Shown: positions 25,860-36,509, counted from the first letter of the stretch. The stretch is 64,000 bases of DNA from Zunongwangia sp. ESRF-bin46 (GCA_002631855.1 NTLF01000020.1:62001-126000); one strand, 5' to 3'. The notes: generated by a model not told the origin, from the letters alone. Numbers and translations: made by a program.

Positions 25860-26863
25860 GCACGTTGGTAAAAGCATTAAAAGACCGTATTTTAATATTG
25901 GATGGTGCCATGGGTACAATGTTGCAGCAGTATAATTTTTCTGAAGAAGATTTCCGTGGCGAGCGGTTTAAAGATTTTCATGTTTCAGTAAAAGGAAATA
26001 ACGATTTACTGTCATTGACCCAGCCTCAAGCAATTGCCGAAATACATAGAAAGTATTTCGAAGCCGGAGCCGATATCGTGGAAACCAATACATTTTCATC
26101 AACCACCATTGCCATGGCCGATTATGAAATGGAAGATTTGGTATATGAATTAAATTATGAGTCTGCTAAAATTGCCAAAACCGTAGCCGATGAAATTACA
26201 AAGGCGAATCCTGATAAACCCAGATTTGTAGCTGGTTCTATTGGGCCAACTAATAAAACGGCAAGCATGTCACCCGATGTAAACGACCCTGGTTTTAGGG
26301 CGATTTCTTTTGACGAACTTCGAATTGCCTACAAACAGCAAACCGAGGGCTTATTAGATGGGGGAGCAGATATTCTCTTGGTCGAAACGGTATTTGATAC
26401 GCTAAACGCCAAAGCAGCTTTATTTGCTATTGAAGAAGTAAAAACCGAACGAAATAGCAATGTTCCCATTATGGTAAGTGGAACGATAACCGATGCTTCT
26501 GGGCGAACCTTGTCTGGACAAACTGCCGAAGCATTTTTAATATCCATTTCACATATCCCTTTGTTGAGCGTTGGTTTTAATTGTGCGTTAGGTGCTGAAC
26601 AATTATTGCCTCATCTGGAAGTGATTTCAAAACAAACCCATGCAGCAACTTCCGCTCACCCTAATGCAGGACTACCGAATGCTTTCGGGGAATACGACCA
26701 AAGTCCCGAAGAAATGGCTTCCTACATCAAAGAGTATTTAGAAAAAAAATTGGTCAATATTGTTGGCGGGTGCTGTGGTACCACACCCGAACATATTAAA
26801 ACAATTGCAGCCGTAGCTTCAACATATCAACCAAGACTTTTCAATAATCTACAAACGGCTTAA
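25856..26863 (+). CDS. metH: Methionine synthase, homocysteine-binding subunit (split MetH N part)
   Basis: A 335-aa homocysteine S-methyltransferase domain corresponding to the first third of E. coli MetH. It begins [19 protein letters not shown]; the zinc ligands are Cys in GFNCALG and the pair in [10 protein letters not shown]. It should bind and activate homocysteine through zinc. The rest of MetH is encoded two bases downstream in another frame, so the enzyme works as two subunits. The split is not a simple stop mutation because the downstream gene has its own ATG and frame. Confidence 0.96.
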   Translation: MSTLVKALKDRILILDGAMGTMLQQYNFSEEDFRGERFKDFHVSVKGNNDLLSLTQPQAIAEIHRKYFEAGADIVETNTFSSTTIAMADYEMEDLVYELNYESAKIAKTVADEITKANPDKPRFVAGSIGPTNKTASMSPDVNDPGFRAISFDELRIAYKQQTEGLLDGGADILLVETVFDTLNAKAALFAIEEVKTERNSNVPIMVSGTITDASGRTLSGQTAEAFLISISHIPLLSVGFNCALGAEQLLPHLEVISKQTHAATSAHPNAGLPNAFGEYDQSPEEMASYIKEYLEKKLVNIVGGCCGTTPEHIKTIAAVASTYQPRLFNNLQTA

Positions 26864-26865
26864 TT

Positions 26866-29568
26866 ATGGAGGGAATTGCTACAGAGCCTATTACAAAACA
26901 GTTGAAACTTTCTGGGTTAGAGCCTTTGGTAATCACACCAGAAAGTAATTTCATCAATGTAGGAGAACGAACCAATGTGGCTGGATCGCGTAAATTTTTA
27001 CGATTGATCAATGAAGATAAATATGATGAAGCGTTAACGATTGCCAGGCATCAAGTAGAAGGCGGCGCACAAATTATTGATGTGAATATGGACGATGGCC
27101 TTATAGATGGGGTGAAGGCAATGGTCAGATTTCTCAATCTGGTTATGGCTGAACCCGATATTGCGAGGGTTCCCATTATGATAGATAGCTCAAAATGGGA
27201 GATTATTGAAGCTGGATTACAAGTGGTGCAAGGCAAATGTATCGTGAATTCCATTAGCTTAAAAGAGGGCGAAAAAACCTTTATTGAACAAGCAACGTTA
27301 ATAAAACGCTACGGCGCTGCAGTAATTATTATGGCTTTTGATGAAAAAGGGCAAGCAGACACTTACGAACGGCGCATTGAAATTGCAAAACGTTCGTATG
27401 AACTGCTGGTGAATATCGTTCAATTTCCGGCAGAAGACATCATCTTTGATTTAAACATTTTTCCCGTCGCCACGGGGATGAACGAACACCGAAAAAATGC
27501 GATTCATTTTATTGAAGCAACACGCTGGGTAAAACAAAACTTACCACATTGTAACATTAGTGGAGGCGTGAGCAATGTTTCATTTAGTTTTAGAGGAAAT
27601 AATCCTGTAAGAGAAGCCATGCACTCTGTGTTTCTATATCACGCCATCGATGCCGGAATGAACATTGGTATTGTAAACCCCGCCTTGTTGGAAGTGTACG
27701 ATAATATTCCAAAAGATTTGTTGCAGCGTGTAGAAGATGTCATTCTCGACAGGCGTGATGATGCCACTGAACGGTTATTAAGTTTTGCTGAAACAGTTAA
27801 AGGAACATCCAAAAAACAAGAGGTGGATCTTTCATGGCGTGAGCAATCACTTCAGGAAAAAATTACCCACGCCTTGGTAAAAGGGATTGACATCTATATT
27901 GTTAGTGATGTAGAAGAAGCCCGAAAAAGTGTGTCCAAACCAATTAAAGTAATTGAAGGCCATTTAATGACGGGAATGAATGTGGTAGGCGATCTTTTTG
28001 GCAGCGGAAAAATGTTTCTGCCACAAGTGGTAAAGTCGGCGCGGGTAATGAAAAAAGCCGTTGCGTACTTGTTACCGTTTATTGAAGACGAAAAAGATGG
28101 AGCAAATGACTATGCAAAGGGTAAAATTTTATTAGCTACGGTTAAAGGCGATGTTCACGACATTGGTAAAAATATCGTTGGCGTAGTCTTGGCCTGCAAC
28201 AATTATGAAATAATAGATTTAGGTGTTATGGTACCGCCCGATAAAATTATAAGCGAAGCTAAAAAACACAACGTAGATGCTATTGGTTTAAGCGGACTCA
28301 TCACGCCTTCATTGGACGAAATGGCTTTTCTAGCTTCAGAAATGCAGCGACAGAACTTTACCGTTCCATTACTTATTGGCGGAGCCACCACGAGCAGGAT
28401 ACACACCGCTGTAAAGATTGATACCCAATATGAAAATGCGGTGATTCATGTAAATGATGCGTCTAGGGCGGTAACCGTGGTGGGCGATTTGTTGCAAAAG
28501 GAAACAGCTATAGATTATAAAAACAATTTAAAAACTGAATATGCTTCTTTTCGAGAATCATTTCTGAAACGTCAAAAAACCAAAACCTATCTTCCTTTAA
28601 ATGAAATAAGGAAGAATAAATTTAAAATAGATTGGGATACTTCTGAAATTGTAAAACCTAAAAAATTGGGCGTACAGACACTAGAAAATTTTGACCTTTC
28701 CAAGCTTGAAATGTATATAGATTGGACGCCTTTTTTCCGAAGTTGGGATTTACACGGCAAATTTCCGGCAATCTTAAAAGATGAGGTGGTCGGTGTTCAA
28801 GCCACTGAATTGTATAATGATGCACAAGAAATGCTTCAGAAAATCTTTTTTGAAAAGATATTGGAAGGCAAAGCTGTTTTCGGTCTTTTTGAAGCTAATA
28901 CGATCAATGACGATGATATTCAAGTTAGTTATTCTTCCGAAGGAAAAAAAGAAACTACGTACTTTAGAACGTTGCGTCAACAAAGTAAAAAAGCTAAAGG
29001 GAGACCAAACATTGCGTTGGCAGATTTTATAGCCCCTAAAGAAATTAAAAGACAAGATTACGTAGGCTGTTTCTGTGTTTCAGCTGGTTTTGGTGCACAC
29101 GAAGAAGCCGAGAAATATAGAGTAGCATTAGACGATTACAATGCCATTATGATAAAGGCATTGGCCGATCGTCTTGCCGAAGCGTTCGCTGAATATTTAC
29201 ACGAGAAGGTTCGGAAAGAGCATTGGGGATATTCAAAAAATGAAACCTTAACCAATGAAGAGTTGATTAAAGAAACTTATAAAGGTATTCGTCCTGCCCC
29301 TGGTTATCCAGCATGTCCCGATCATTTAGAAAAAGAAACCATCTGGCAGCTTTTAAAAGTAGAAGAAACGATAGGCGTTCAACTTACTGAAAGTTTGGCG
29401 ATGTGGCCGGCAGCATCGGTATCCGGTTATTATTTTGCCAATCCTGAAGCACGGTATTTTGGAGTGGGGAAAATCAAAAACGATCAAGTAAACGATTTTG
29501 CAAAGCGGAAAAATATTCCAGTTAAAAAAGCTGAAAACTGGTTAAAATCGAATAGAGCAGACTCATGA
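26866..29568 (+). CDS. metH: Methionine synthase, folate/cobalamin/activation subunit (split MetH C part)
   Basis: A 900-aa protein with the last three MetH modules. The pterin-binding domain (~20-300) starts at [14 protein letters not shown]. The cobalamin domain has the base-off DVHDIG motif, [12 protein letters not shown] and GGATTSR. The C-terminal SAM-dependent reactivation domain has [12 protein letters not shown] and [16 protein letters not shown]. It transfers methyl from methyltetrahydrofolate via cobalamin to homocysteine bound by the upstream subunit. No cobalamin riboswitch is seen; the SAM-I element far upstream may control it. Confidence 0.97.
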   Translation: MEGIATEPITKQLKLSGLEPLVITPESNFINVGERTNVAGSRKFLRLINEDKYDEALTIARHQVEGGAQIIDVNMDDGLIDGVKAMVRFLNLVMAEPDIARVPIMIDSSKWEIIEAGLQVVQGKCIVNSISLKEGEKTFIEQATLIKRYGAAVIIMAFDEKGQADTYERRIEIAKRSYELLVNIVQFPAEDIIFDLNIFPVATGMNEHRKNAIHFIEATRWVKQNLPHCNISGGVSNVSFSFRGNNPVREAMHSVFLYHAIDAGMNIGIVNPALLEVYDNIPKDLLQRVEDVILDRRDDATERLLSFAETVKGTSKKQEVDLSWREQSLQEKITHALVKGIDIYIVSDVEEARKSVSKPIKVIEGHLMTGMNVVGDLFGSGKMFLPQVVKSARVMKKAVAYLLPFIEDEKDGANDYAKGKILLATVKGDVHDIGKNIVGVVLACNNYEIIDLGVMVPPDKIISEAKKHNVDAIGLSGLITPSLDEMAFLASEMQRQNFTVPLLIGGATTSRIHTAVKIDTQYENAVIHVNDASRAVTVVGDLLQKETAIDYKNNLKTEYASFRESFLKRQKTKTYLPLNEIRKNKFKIDWDTSEIVKPKKLGVQTLENFDLSKLEMYIDWTPFFRSWDLHGKFPAILKDEVVGVQATELYNDAQEMLQKIFFEKILEGKAVFGLFEANTINDDDIQVSYSSEGKKETTYFRTLRQQSKKAKGRPNIALADFIAPKEIKRQDYVGCFCVSAGFGAHEEAEKYRVALDDYNAIMIKALADRLAEAFAEYLHEKVRKEHWGYSKNETLTNEELIKETYKGIRPAPGYPACPDHLEKETIWQLLKVEETIGVQLTESLAMWPAASVSGYYFANPEARYFGVGKIKNDQVNDFAKRKNIPVKKAENWLKSNRADS

Positions 29569-30524
29569 AAGTAACAGAACACATAGAAAACAAAAATGGA
29601 AACACGCAGTTTTCATTTGAAATATTACCGCCATTAAAAGGTAGAAATATACAGTCGGTTTTTAATAGTATTGACCCGTTAATGGAATTCAAACCACCAT
29701 TTATAGATGTAACCTATCATCGGGAGGAATATGTTTATAAAGAAATGGAAAACGGACTACTGCAAAAAAAGATAGTCCGAAAACGTCCTGGTACGGTTGG
29801 TATATGTGCTGCGATTCAAAATAAATATAAAGTAGATGCCATCCCGCATGTATTGTGTGGCGGGTTTACCAAAGAGGATACAGAAAACTTTTTAATCGAT
29901 TTGGATTTTTTAGGAATAGACAACGTCATGGCATTAAGGGGCGATGCGGTGAAATCTGAAGTATATTTTAAACCCGAAAAAGACGGACATTGTTATGCAG
30001 ACGGCCTCGTCGAACAAATTATACAGATGAATAAAGGGAAGTATTTGGATGATGAAACGGTGAATCAGTCAAAAACAAATTTTTGTGTTGGTGTAGCAGG
30101 CTACCCAGAGAAGCATATGGAAGCCCCAAGTCTACAAAGTGACATTTCGTATTTAAAGAAAAAAATAGAGAAAGGCGCTTCATACATTGTAACCCAGTTA
30201 TTCTTTGATAATGCAAAGTTTTTTGAATTTGTAACAGCCTGCCGAAAAAGCGGAATCACGGTTCCTATTATTCCAGGATTAAAGCCCATTTCAACTAAAA
30301 AACAACTATCTATATTACCGTACCGATTCCACGTAGATTTGCCAGAAGCACTTACTAATGAAGTTACAAAATGTAAAGATAATAAAGCGGTGCGTCAAGT
30401 AGGAATAGAGTGGTGCATAGCACAAAGTAAGGAGCTTATTAAAAGTAATGACATTGCTTTTTTACATTATTACTCAATGGGAAAAAGTGATAATATTAGA
30501 CAAATCGCTTCAAATCTTTTTTAA
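29565..30524 (+). CDS. metF: Methylenetetrahydrofolate reductase
   Basis: A 319-aa FAD-dependent MetF with [10 protein letters not shown] near the N-terminus, [28 protein letters not shown] and TQLFFDN. It supplies methyltetrahydrofolate for the MetH subunits encoded directly upstream. The start overlaps the metH(C) stop by 4 bp, so the two are translationally coupled. It is the last of the tightly packed methionine genes; a 61-bp gap with AT-rich promoter-like sequence follows. Confidence 0.97.
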   Translation: MKVTEHIENKNGNTQFSFEILPPLKGRNIQSVFNSIDPLMEFKPPFIDVTYHREEYVYKEMENGLLQKKIVRKRPGTVGICAAIQNKYKVDAIPHVLCGGFTKEDTENFLIDLDFLGIDNVMALRGDAVKSEVYFKPEKDGHCYADGLVEQIIQMNKGKYLDDETVNQSKTNFCVGVAGYPEKHMEAPSLQSDISYLKKKIEKGASYIVTQLFFDNAKFFEFVTACRKSGITVPIIPGLKPISTKKQLSILPYRFHVDLPEALTNEVTKCKDNKAVRQVGIEWCIAQSKELIKSNDIAFLHYYSMGKSDNIRQIASNLF

Positions 30525-30585
30525 AAGAGTATGCATAGAATATAAATTATCATAATTTTATAGTTTTTATTACATTATATAAAGA

Positions 30586-31002
30586 ATGCTATCACGAAAA
30601 ACCAAATATGGACTAAAAGCGCTCACATTTCTAGCCAAGCGAGAGGAGGAAGAGCCTGTGCCAATTTCTATAATTGCAGAGTCCGAAAATATTTCACAGA
30701 AGTTTTTGGAAAGTATTCTTCTTAGTATGCGAAAAGCTGGTTTTCTGGGTTCTAAAAAAGGAAAAGGAGGCGGTTATTATTTGTTGAAAAATTCAAATGA
30801 AATAAAGGTTGCTGAAGTATACAGAATATTGGAAGGCCCTATTGCTATGGTACCGTGCGTGAGTTTAAATTTCTATGAAAAATGTGATGATTGTCCAGAT
30901 GAATCTATTTGTTCTGTTCACAAGTTAATGATTCAGGTTAGGGATAATACCCTTAAAATCTTTGAAAATACTACACTCGAAGATATTATAATTAAAGAAT
31001 AG
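30586..31002 (+). CDS. Rrf2 family transcriptional regulator
   Basis: A 138-aa Rrf2 regulator: winged helix at ~1-65 (SRKTKYGLKALTFLAKR, ISQKFLESILLSMRKAGFL, KKGKGGGYYL) and a cysteine group at residues 91, 100, 103 and 109. The cysteines suggest an Fe-S cluster or thiol sensing, though the spacing differs from IscR. With cysH downstream and methionine genes upstream it most likely controls sulfur assimilation (CymR-like role). That function is inferred from context only. Confidence 0.9.
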   Translation: MLSRKTKYGLKALTFLAKREEEEPVPISIIAESENISQKFLESILLSMRKAGFLGSKKGKGGGYYLLKNSNEIKVAEVYRILEGPIAMVPCVSLNFYEKCDDCPDESICSVHKLMIQVRDNTLKIFENTTLEDIIIKE

Positions 31003-31074
31003 ACAGATACTTTATAGTAATTATGGAATGTGTTATATTTGTAAAGTCTACTAATTCTATAGGATAATAAGACT

Positions 31075-31707
31075 ATGAAGTTTATTTCATCAAAAAATAT
31101 ACATCTTTTTAATCAAAATTTACGGCACGAGCAGCCTTCAGAAATTATAAAATTTGTCTTACAATTTGCCGAAAACCCTTGGCTTACCACTAGTTTCGGT
31201 CCCTATTCAGCAGCATTGTTGTATGCGACTACATTTCAACAAAAAGAATTGCAAATTGTTTGGTGCGATACGGGCTATAATACCAAAGCAACCTATACCC
31301 ACGCCCATCACTTAATTGAAAAACTACAGTTAAACATTGATATTTTTACACCTAATTATACCACTGCTTTTATCGATAATATTGTAGGAGAACCAACTAT
31401 AGAGAATCCAAAGCATGAGTTTTTTTCTGAAAAAGTAAAGTTAGAGCCATTTCAAGAAGCATTACAAAAATATAAACCTGATCTATGGTTTACTAACCTT
31501 AGAAAACATCAAACTGATTATCGTAAATCGATTGACATTTTAAGCTTTACAAAAGACGGTATTTTAAAAGTTTGTCCATTTTATCATTTTACAGATGCTG
31601 AAATGTTAGATTACATGAAAGACCATAATCTTCCTATTGAACTTGACTATTACGATCCTGTAAAAGCGCTCGAAAACAGAGAATGTGGTATTCACTTAAA
31701 AGGATAA
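31075..31707 (+). CDS. cysH: Phosphoadenylyl-sulfate reductase family protein
   Basis: A 210-aa CysH-type PP-loop protein. It shows the ATP-PPase-like SFGPYSAALLY region, IVWCDTGYNTKAT, RKHQTDYRKS and the C-terminal ECGIH containing the catalytic Cys. It lacks the two CC motifs of [4Fe-4S] APS reductases, so it would use PAPS and thioredoxin. It reduces activated sulfate to sulfite. It sits 72 bp after the Rrf2 gene at the end of the methionine/sulfur cluster; the other assimilation genes are not in the window. Confidence 0.88.
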   Translation: MKFISSKNIHLFNQNLRHEQPSEIIKFVLQFAENPWLTTSFGPYSAALLYATTFQQKELQIVWCDTGYNTKATYTHAHHLIEKLQLNIDIFTPNYTTAFIDNIVGEPTIENPKHEFFSEKVKLEPFQEALQKYKPDLWFTNLRKHQTDYRKSIDILSFTKDGILKVCPFYHFTDAEMLDYMKDHNLPIELDYYDPVKALENRECGIHLKG

Positions 31708-31721
31708 CTTCAAGTCTGTAT

Positions 31722-31759
31722 ATTTCTGAAAAAATATAGTATTTTACCTTTTCAGAAAT
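31722..31759. promoter_or_regulatory. Perfect 11-bp inverted repeat before the dehydratase gene
   Basis: ATTTCTGAAAA (31722-31732) and TTTTCAGAAAT (31749-31759) with a 16-bp spacer that contains a -7-like TATTTTAC. It lacks a T tract, so it looks more like an operator or RNA hairpin than a terminator. Confidence 0.5.
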
Positions 31760-31767
31760 GATACCGT

Positions 31768-32709
31768 ATGATTCCATCTAAAGAAGAAGTCCTTGCTGCC
31801 TACAAACGTGTGAGGCCTTTTGTGCATCAAACACCTGTGCTTACTTCAACTTTGTTAAATAATTTAGCTGAAGCAAAATTATATTTTAAGTGCGAAAATT
31901 TTCAGAAAATGGGTGCTTTCAAAATGCGGGGTGCCATTAATGCCATACAGCAATTGTCAGAAACTCAAAAGCAGACAGGTGTAGTAACACATTCTTCGGG
32001 AAATTTTGCTCAGGCATTATCCTTAGCAGCTAAAAACTTAGGGGTGAAAGCCTATATCGTAATGCCTTCAAACGCACCAAAAGTTAAAAAAGAAGCAGTA
32101 AAAGAATATGGAGGAATTATTACGGAATCTCAACCCACCCTCGATGACCGTGAAAGAGAAGCAAACCAAATTCAGAAGGAAACAGGGGCGACTTTTATTC
32201 ACCCTTCCAATAATACAGATGTGATTTTAGGGCAAGGAACAGCAGCAATTGAATTAATGAAAAAGCATTCTGATTTAGATTATATTCTAACCCCAGTAGG
32301 AGGGGGCGGATTAATTGCTGGTACGGCATTAGCAGCTCATTACTTAAGCCCGACTTGTAAAGTGCTTGGGGGAGAACCTTTTAAAGCCGATGATGCGTGG
32401 CGTTCCTTACAAACTGGAAAAATTGAAGCCAACGAAACGGCAAATACGGTTGCCGATGGGTTACGAACCAACTTGGGCGATCAAAACTTTCCTATAATCA
32501 ATAAATTAGTTCCTGAAATAGTACGTGTGGAAGAAACTGAAATTATTACTGCCATGGGTCTTATTTGGGAACGTATGAAAATTATAGTAGAACCTTCATC
32601 AGCTGTACCATTGGCTGCAGTGCTTAAAAAGCAAACATTTTTTAGTAATAAAAAAATAGGGATTATTATTTCTGGCGGAAATGTAGATTTAAAAAACTTG
32701 CCTTTTTAA
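31768..32709 (+). CDS. Threonine ammonia-lyase / serine racemase-like PLP enzyme
   Basis: A 313-aa fold-type II PLP enzyme. The PLP lysine is in MGAFKMRGA, followed by THSSGNFAQAL and the phosphate-binding PVGGGGLIAG loop. It has no C-terminal ACT regulatory domain, so it resembles catabolic threonine dehydratase or serine racemase rather than biosynthetic IlvA. It would deaminate L-threonine or L-serine, or racemise serine. It is separated by 60 bp from cysH and is probably its own unit. Confidence 0.88.
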   Translation: MIPSKEEVLAAYKRVRPFVHQTPVLTSTLLNNLAEAKLYFKCENFQKMGAFKMRGAINAIQQLSETQKQTGVVTHSSGNFAQALSLAAKNLGVKAYIVMPSNAPKVKKEAVKEYGGIITESQPTLDDREREANQIQKETGATFIHPSNNTDVILGQGTAAIELMKKHSDLDYILTPVGGGGLIAGTALAAHYLSPTCKVLGGEPFKADDAWRSLQTGKIEANETANTVADGLRTNLGDQNFPIINKLVPEIVRVEETEIITAMGLIWERMKIIVEPSSAVPLAAVLKKQTFFSNKKIGIIISGGNVDLKNLPF

Positions 32710-32738
32710 GACTGAAAATTTGCGTTACTTTGCCGTCA

Positions 32739-33833
32739 ATGAAAAAAAGCCTACTTATACTACTTCTTTTTGGTCCACTATTTCTTTTTTCACAAGAGGA
32801 AACACGTTCTGGGTTTTTTATGGATGCAAACTATTTTTATGGTACCATTGTTCGGCATAATAAAGATATTGCGCATTTGGTAACAGACCATCCTCAAGGG
32901 TTTATCTTAGGATATAATAAAAAAACATTTGGGTCAAAACGCTGGCATAGAGAATACAACTACCCCGATTGGGGCGTTTCGGTGGTACATCAGAATCCCG
33001 GAAATGAAATTCTAGGTGAAAATTATGGATTATACGGTCATTTCAACTTCTACTTTTTAAATCGAAATGTCGTTTTTAGAATTGGTCAAGGCATTGCATA
33101 TAACACCAATCCATTTGATTTGGAAACCAATTTTAAAAATAATGCTTACGGAAGTGATTTTTTAAGCTCTACCTATTTGTTGCTTAACTATAACAAAGAG
33201 AATTTATTCAAAAATATTGGGCTACAAGCAGGTTTGGCCCTGGTTCATTATTCCAACGGAAATTTTAGGGCGCCTAATTCCAGTACCAATTCATTTACTT
33301 TCAATGTTGGGTTGCAATATGAATTTGAAACAGAGAATTCTGAATATATAAAGAATGTAACCGACGAAAATATATCAGAACCTATTAAATTCAATTTAGC
33401 ATTGCGAAGCGGAATCAATGAAAGTGATTATGTAGGCTTAGGGCAACATCCCTTTTTAGTAGTTTCTACTTTTTTGGATAAACGGGTAAGCTATAAAAGT
33501 AAATTTCAAATAGGTGCCGATGTCTTCTTTTCAGAATTTTTAAAAAAACAAATAGATTATTTAGTGGCCTCTCAACTTGATAGATCGCTTACCGGTAATG
33601 AAGATTATAAGCGCGTAGGTGTTTTCGTGGGGCACGAACTTACTCTAAATAAACTGTCGGTTGTATCACAATTTGGCTATTACGCCTATTACCCATACGA
33701 TTTTGAAGGAAGGACTTACATTAGAGCTGGTTTAAAATATTATCTAACAGATCAAATTTTTGGAGTGACAACCTTAAAATCGCATGGTGCAAAAGTGGAA
33801 GGTGTTGAATTTGGAGTTGGGTTTAGAATATAA
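32739..33833 (+). CDS. Acyloxyacyl hydrolase (PagL-like), copy 1
   Basis: A 364-aa exported protein starting at ATG 32739, with signal peptide to about residue 19 (LFLFSQ). The central part resembles lipid A 3-O-deacylase PagL: the catalytic HxS motif HYSNGNFRAP is at about residue 170, after a run of barrel strands. It is roughly twice as long as Pseudomonas PagL. It should sit in the outer membrane and remove an acyl chain from lipid A. A second copy follows 1.9 kb later. A -7-like TACTTTG lies only 6 bp before the ATG. Confidence 0.85.
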   Translation: MKKSLLILLLFGPLFLFSQEETRSGFFMDANYFYGTIVRHNKDIAHLVTDHPQGFILGYNKKTFGSKRWHREYNYPDWGVSVVHQNPGNEILGENYGLYGHFNFYFLNRNVVFRIGQGIAYNTNPFDLETNFKNNAYGSDFLSSTYLLLNYNKENLFKNIGLQAGLALVHYSNGNFRAPNSSTNSFTFNVGLQYEFETENSEYIKNVTDENISEPIKFNLALRSGINESDYVGLGQHPFLVVSTFLDKRVSYKSKFQIGADVFFSEFLKKQIDYLVASQLDRSLTGNEDYKRVGVFVGHELTLNKLSVVSQFGYYAYYPYDFEGRTYIRAGLKYYLTDQIFGVTTLKSHGAKVEGVEFGVGFRI

Positions 33834-33836
33834 AGA

Positions 33837-34592
33837 ATGAAGAAAACAATTTACATACTCAGTCTGTTTTTATTGCTGGTTTCATGCAATTCGGAAAATG
33901 CTCCAGATTGTTTTCAAACCATTGGCAATGTAGTTACCGAGGAGTTTGTTGTGGATGATTTTAACAAAATAAGAATAGAAAATGATGTCGCCTTACAATT
34001 AAAGCAAGGAGCGGAACAAAAGGTTTTGATTAAAACTGGCGAAAACCTATTGCCGGATATTTCCGTAACTATAGTTGGAGAAACTTTAGTTATAAAAAAT
34101 AATAACAATTGTAACTTAGTTCGGGATTATGATAATGTAGAAGCTATTGTAACAACACCTAATATAACTGAAATTAGAAATGCATCATCCCGAAATGTTA
34201 CCGGGGTTGGCACATTGAATTTTCCTTTATTGACATTGACAAGTAATAGTACTGGAGGAGTTGAGGATGCTCGTAAAAGTGGTGACTTTTATCTTAATCT
34301 TAAATGTGAAGACTTCAATATTTCAGCCAATGGACAAAGTATTTTTTATATTTCAGGAACAACAGAGAATGCTACTTTGGTTTTTAGTGATGAGTTCCCA
34401 AGGTTTGAAGGCGAAAACTTTTTAATCGATACATTAAAAATACGACAACGAAGTGCTAATAAAATGATTGTCAACCCAATAGATGAGATATCTGGAGTTA
34501 TTCAAGGAACAGGTGATGTTATTTCGGTAAACCGACCTCCCGTTGTTGATGTTGAAGAATTATTTACAGGTCGTTTAATCTTTATAGATTAA
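33837..34592 (+). CDS. DUF2807 (head-GIN) lipoprotein, copy 1
   Basis: A 251-aa lipoprotein (Cys17 in LLLVSC) with a DUF2807 beta-helix-like domain: FNKIRIENDVALQLKQG, VLIKTGENLL, CNLVRDYDN and repeated short strands. DUF2807 proteins are putative adhesin heads or periplasmic sensor parts, with no proven enzyme function. It begins 3 bp after the PagL-like gene, so the two are coupled. The pair is repeated downstream. Confidence 0.87.
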   Translation: MKKTIYILSLFLLLVSCNSENAPDCFQTIGNVVTEEFVVDDFNKIRIENDVALQLKQGAEQKVLIKTGENLLPDISVTIVGETLVIKNNNNCNLVRDYDNVEAIVTTPNITEIRNASSRNVTGVGTLNFPLLTLTSNSTGGVEDARKSGDFYLNLKCEDFNISANGQSIFYISGTTENATLVFSDEFPRFEGENFLIDTLKIRQRSANKMIVNPIDEISGVIQGTGDVISVNRPPVVDVEELFTGRLIFID

Positions 34593-34620
34593 TGTATATT
34601 TATGCCACGCTTAAAAAAAT

Positions 34621-35730
34621 ATGAGGTACCAACTTTTTGCATTCGTAGCTTTTTTGTTCACATGTGTGTCTTTTTCACAAGAAGAAGAACAAAGACCATT
34701 TTCGCTTGAAGCAGATTACTTTTACGGAAGCATATTAGAGCATAACCCAGATATAGCACACTTAATTACGGATCACCCAACAGGCTTAATTCTTTCATAC
34801 AATAGAAAAACGTATGGATTTAATGAATGGGAACGTCGTTACCACTATCCAGATTGGGGCTTCACTTTTACTTACCAGAATATGAAAAACACCTTTTTAG
34901 GTGAAAACTATGGATTATACGGTCATTATAACTGGTATTTTTTAAATAGAAACCTAGTAATTAGGTTAGGGCAGGGTATAGCATATAGTAGCAATCCTTA
35001 TGATCGGGAAACTAATTATATAAACAATGCATATGGTACAAAGTTTTTAAGCACTACCTTTTTAAAAGCTAATTATGTAAAAGAGAATTTATATAAAGGA
35101 TTAGGCTTTCACGCAGGGGTTTCTATAATTCATTACTCAAATGCAAATTTACGAGCGCCAAACAATAGTACCAATACGTGGGCTTTTAATGTCGGGCTAA
35201 GCTATTTGTTTGACCATGATAACTTCCCAGAATATATTGTAAAGGACGATCCACCAAGTTCTTCTCACGCTGAGAAGTTAAAGTATAATTTTGCGTTCCG
35301 CTTTGGCTGGAATGAAAGTGACGTGGTGGGGCAAGGGCAGTTTCCTTTTTATGTAGCGTCGGCATTTGTTGATAAGCGCATTAATTATAAGAGTACCTTT
35401 CAAGCAGGGGTAGATGTGTTTTTTGCTGAATTTTTAAAAGAATTAATTTACTATCAATCTATAGCCTTTCCTGAGTATAATTTATCTGGAGATGAAGACC
35501 ATAAAAGGGTTGGGCTTTTTATAGGCCACGAACTTCGCTTTAATAAGGTAGCTTTCGTGTCCCAGTTAGGATATTACATATATTATCCATTCGATTTTGA
35601 AAATAGAATATACAATCGCTTAGGCTTAAAGCGCTATTTCTTTAATGATAAGGTATTTGCTTCTGTAACGGTAAAAGCACATTGGGCTAAAGCTGAAGGG
35701 GTAGAGTTTGGTGTAGGGATTCGTTTGTAA
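34621..35730 (+). CDS. Acyloxyacyl hydrolase (PagL-like), copy 2
   Basis: A 369-aa paralogue of the gene at 32739-33833. Blocks such as HLITDHP, ENYGLYGH, FLNRN, RIGQGIAYSSNP-like, HYSNANLRAPNNSTN and VEFGVG are shared almost in register, and the HxS catalytic motif is kept. Signal peptide to about residue 20 (VSFSQ). It is followed with a 1-bp overlap by its own DUF2807 lipoprotein gene. Both copies look functional, so differing specificity or expression is possible. Confidence 0.85.
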   Translation: MRYQLFAFVAFLFTCVSFSQEEEQRPFSLEADYFYGSILEHNPDIAHLITDHPTGLILSYNRKTYGFNEWERRYHYPDWGFTFTYQNMKNTFLGENYGLYGHYNWYFLNRNLVIRLGQGIAYSSNPYDRETNYINNAYGTKFLSTTFLKANYVKENLYKGLGFHAGVSIIHYSNANLRAPNNSTNTWAFNVGLSYLFDHDNFPEYIVKDDPPSSSHAEKLKYNFAFRFGWNESDVVGQGQFPFYVASAFVDKRINYKSTFQAGVDVFFAEFLKELIYYQSIAFPEYNLSGDEDHKRVGLFIGHELRFNKVAFVSQLGYYIYYPFDFENRIYNRLGLKRYFFNDKVFASVTVKAHWAKAEGVEFGVGIRL

Positions 35731-35753
35731 TGATTGCTGAAATGATTCAGAAA

Positions 35754-36509
35754 ATGAAAAGAATACTAGTTTTATTAACATTGATTACTTTTTTTGGATG
35801 TGATTCCGATAAAGGATTAAACTGTTTTCAAGCAGCTGGAGATATCATTCAGGAAGAATTTACAGTAGAACCTTTTGATAAAATCACGGTTTGGGAACGT
35901 ACACAGCTTTTTATAAAGCAGGGGGACACCCAAAAAGTAGTGGTAGAAACAGGTGAAAACCTATTGAATGATATAGAGGTTCAAATAAAAGACGGGGTAC
36001 TGAATTTACGAAACAACAATGGATGTAATTTAGTGCGTGATTACGGGTTGACAAAAGTTTACGTAACCACACCCAATGTTACTAGAATTCGAAACAGTTC
36101 AGGTTTACCTGTAGAGAGTATTGGCACGCTTTCTTTTCCTGATCTAGCATTGATAAGCGAAGATCAAGAAAGTGAAGATGCTTTTCATATAGACGGGGAC
36201 TTTAAGCTGGACCTTAAAGTTGAAAACTTACAAGTAGTGGCCAATGGCTTATCAAATTTCTTTTTATCTGGTACTGCAGAGAGAGCCGATTTTGGCATAT
36301 ATGCTGGGGATGCACGTATTGAAGCTGAAAACTTATTAATAGGGAAATTGATGCTCTTTCATCGGGGCACTCAAGATATGATTGTTAATCCTCAAGAAGC
36401 CATTCGTGGTAAGATTGTGAGTCTGGGAAATGTAATTGCTAAAAATAGACCCCCGATTGTTGAGGTGGAAGAACTATACAGGGGGCGGCTTATTTTTGAG
36501 GAGCAGTAA
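35754..36509 (+). CDS. DUF2807 (head-GIN) lipoprotein, copy 2
   Basis: A 251-aa paralogue of the gene at 33837-34592. I prefer ATG 35754 (MKRILVLLTLITFFGC, Cys16) over ATG 35730, because it puts the lipobox at normal distance; the earlier ATG overlaps the upstream stop in TAATG and remains possible. Shared blocks are CNLVRDYG, TTPNVTRIRNSSG, MIVNP and NRPPIVEVEELYRGRLIF. The 3' end overlaps the convergent gldA gene by 20 bp. Confidence 0.85.
   Translation: MKRILVLLTLITFFGCDSDKGLNCFQAAGDIIQEEFTVEPFDKITVWERTQLFIKQGDTQKVVVETGENLLNDIEVQIKDGVLNLRNNNGCNLVRDYGLTKVYVTTPNVTRIRNSSGLPVESIGTLSFPDLALISEDQESEDAFHIDGDFKLDLKVENLQVVANGLSNFFLSGTAERADFGIYAGDARIEAENLLIGKLMLFHRGTQDMIVNPQEAIRGKIVSLGNVIAKNRPPIVEVEELYRGRLIFEEQ

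Noticed and set aside
26860-26870. Frameshift breaking a single metH gene
   Set aside because: The C part has its own ATG and both parts end and start cleanly at domain borders, so I treat it as a natural split.
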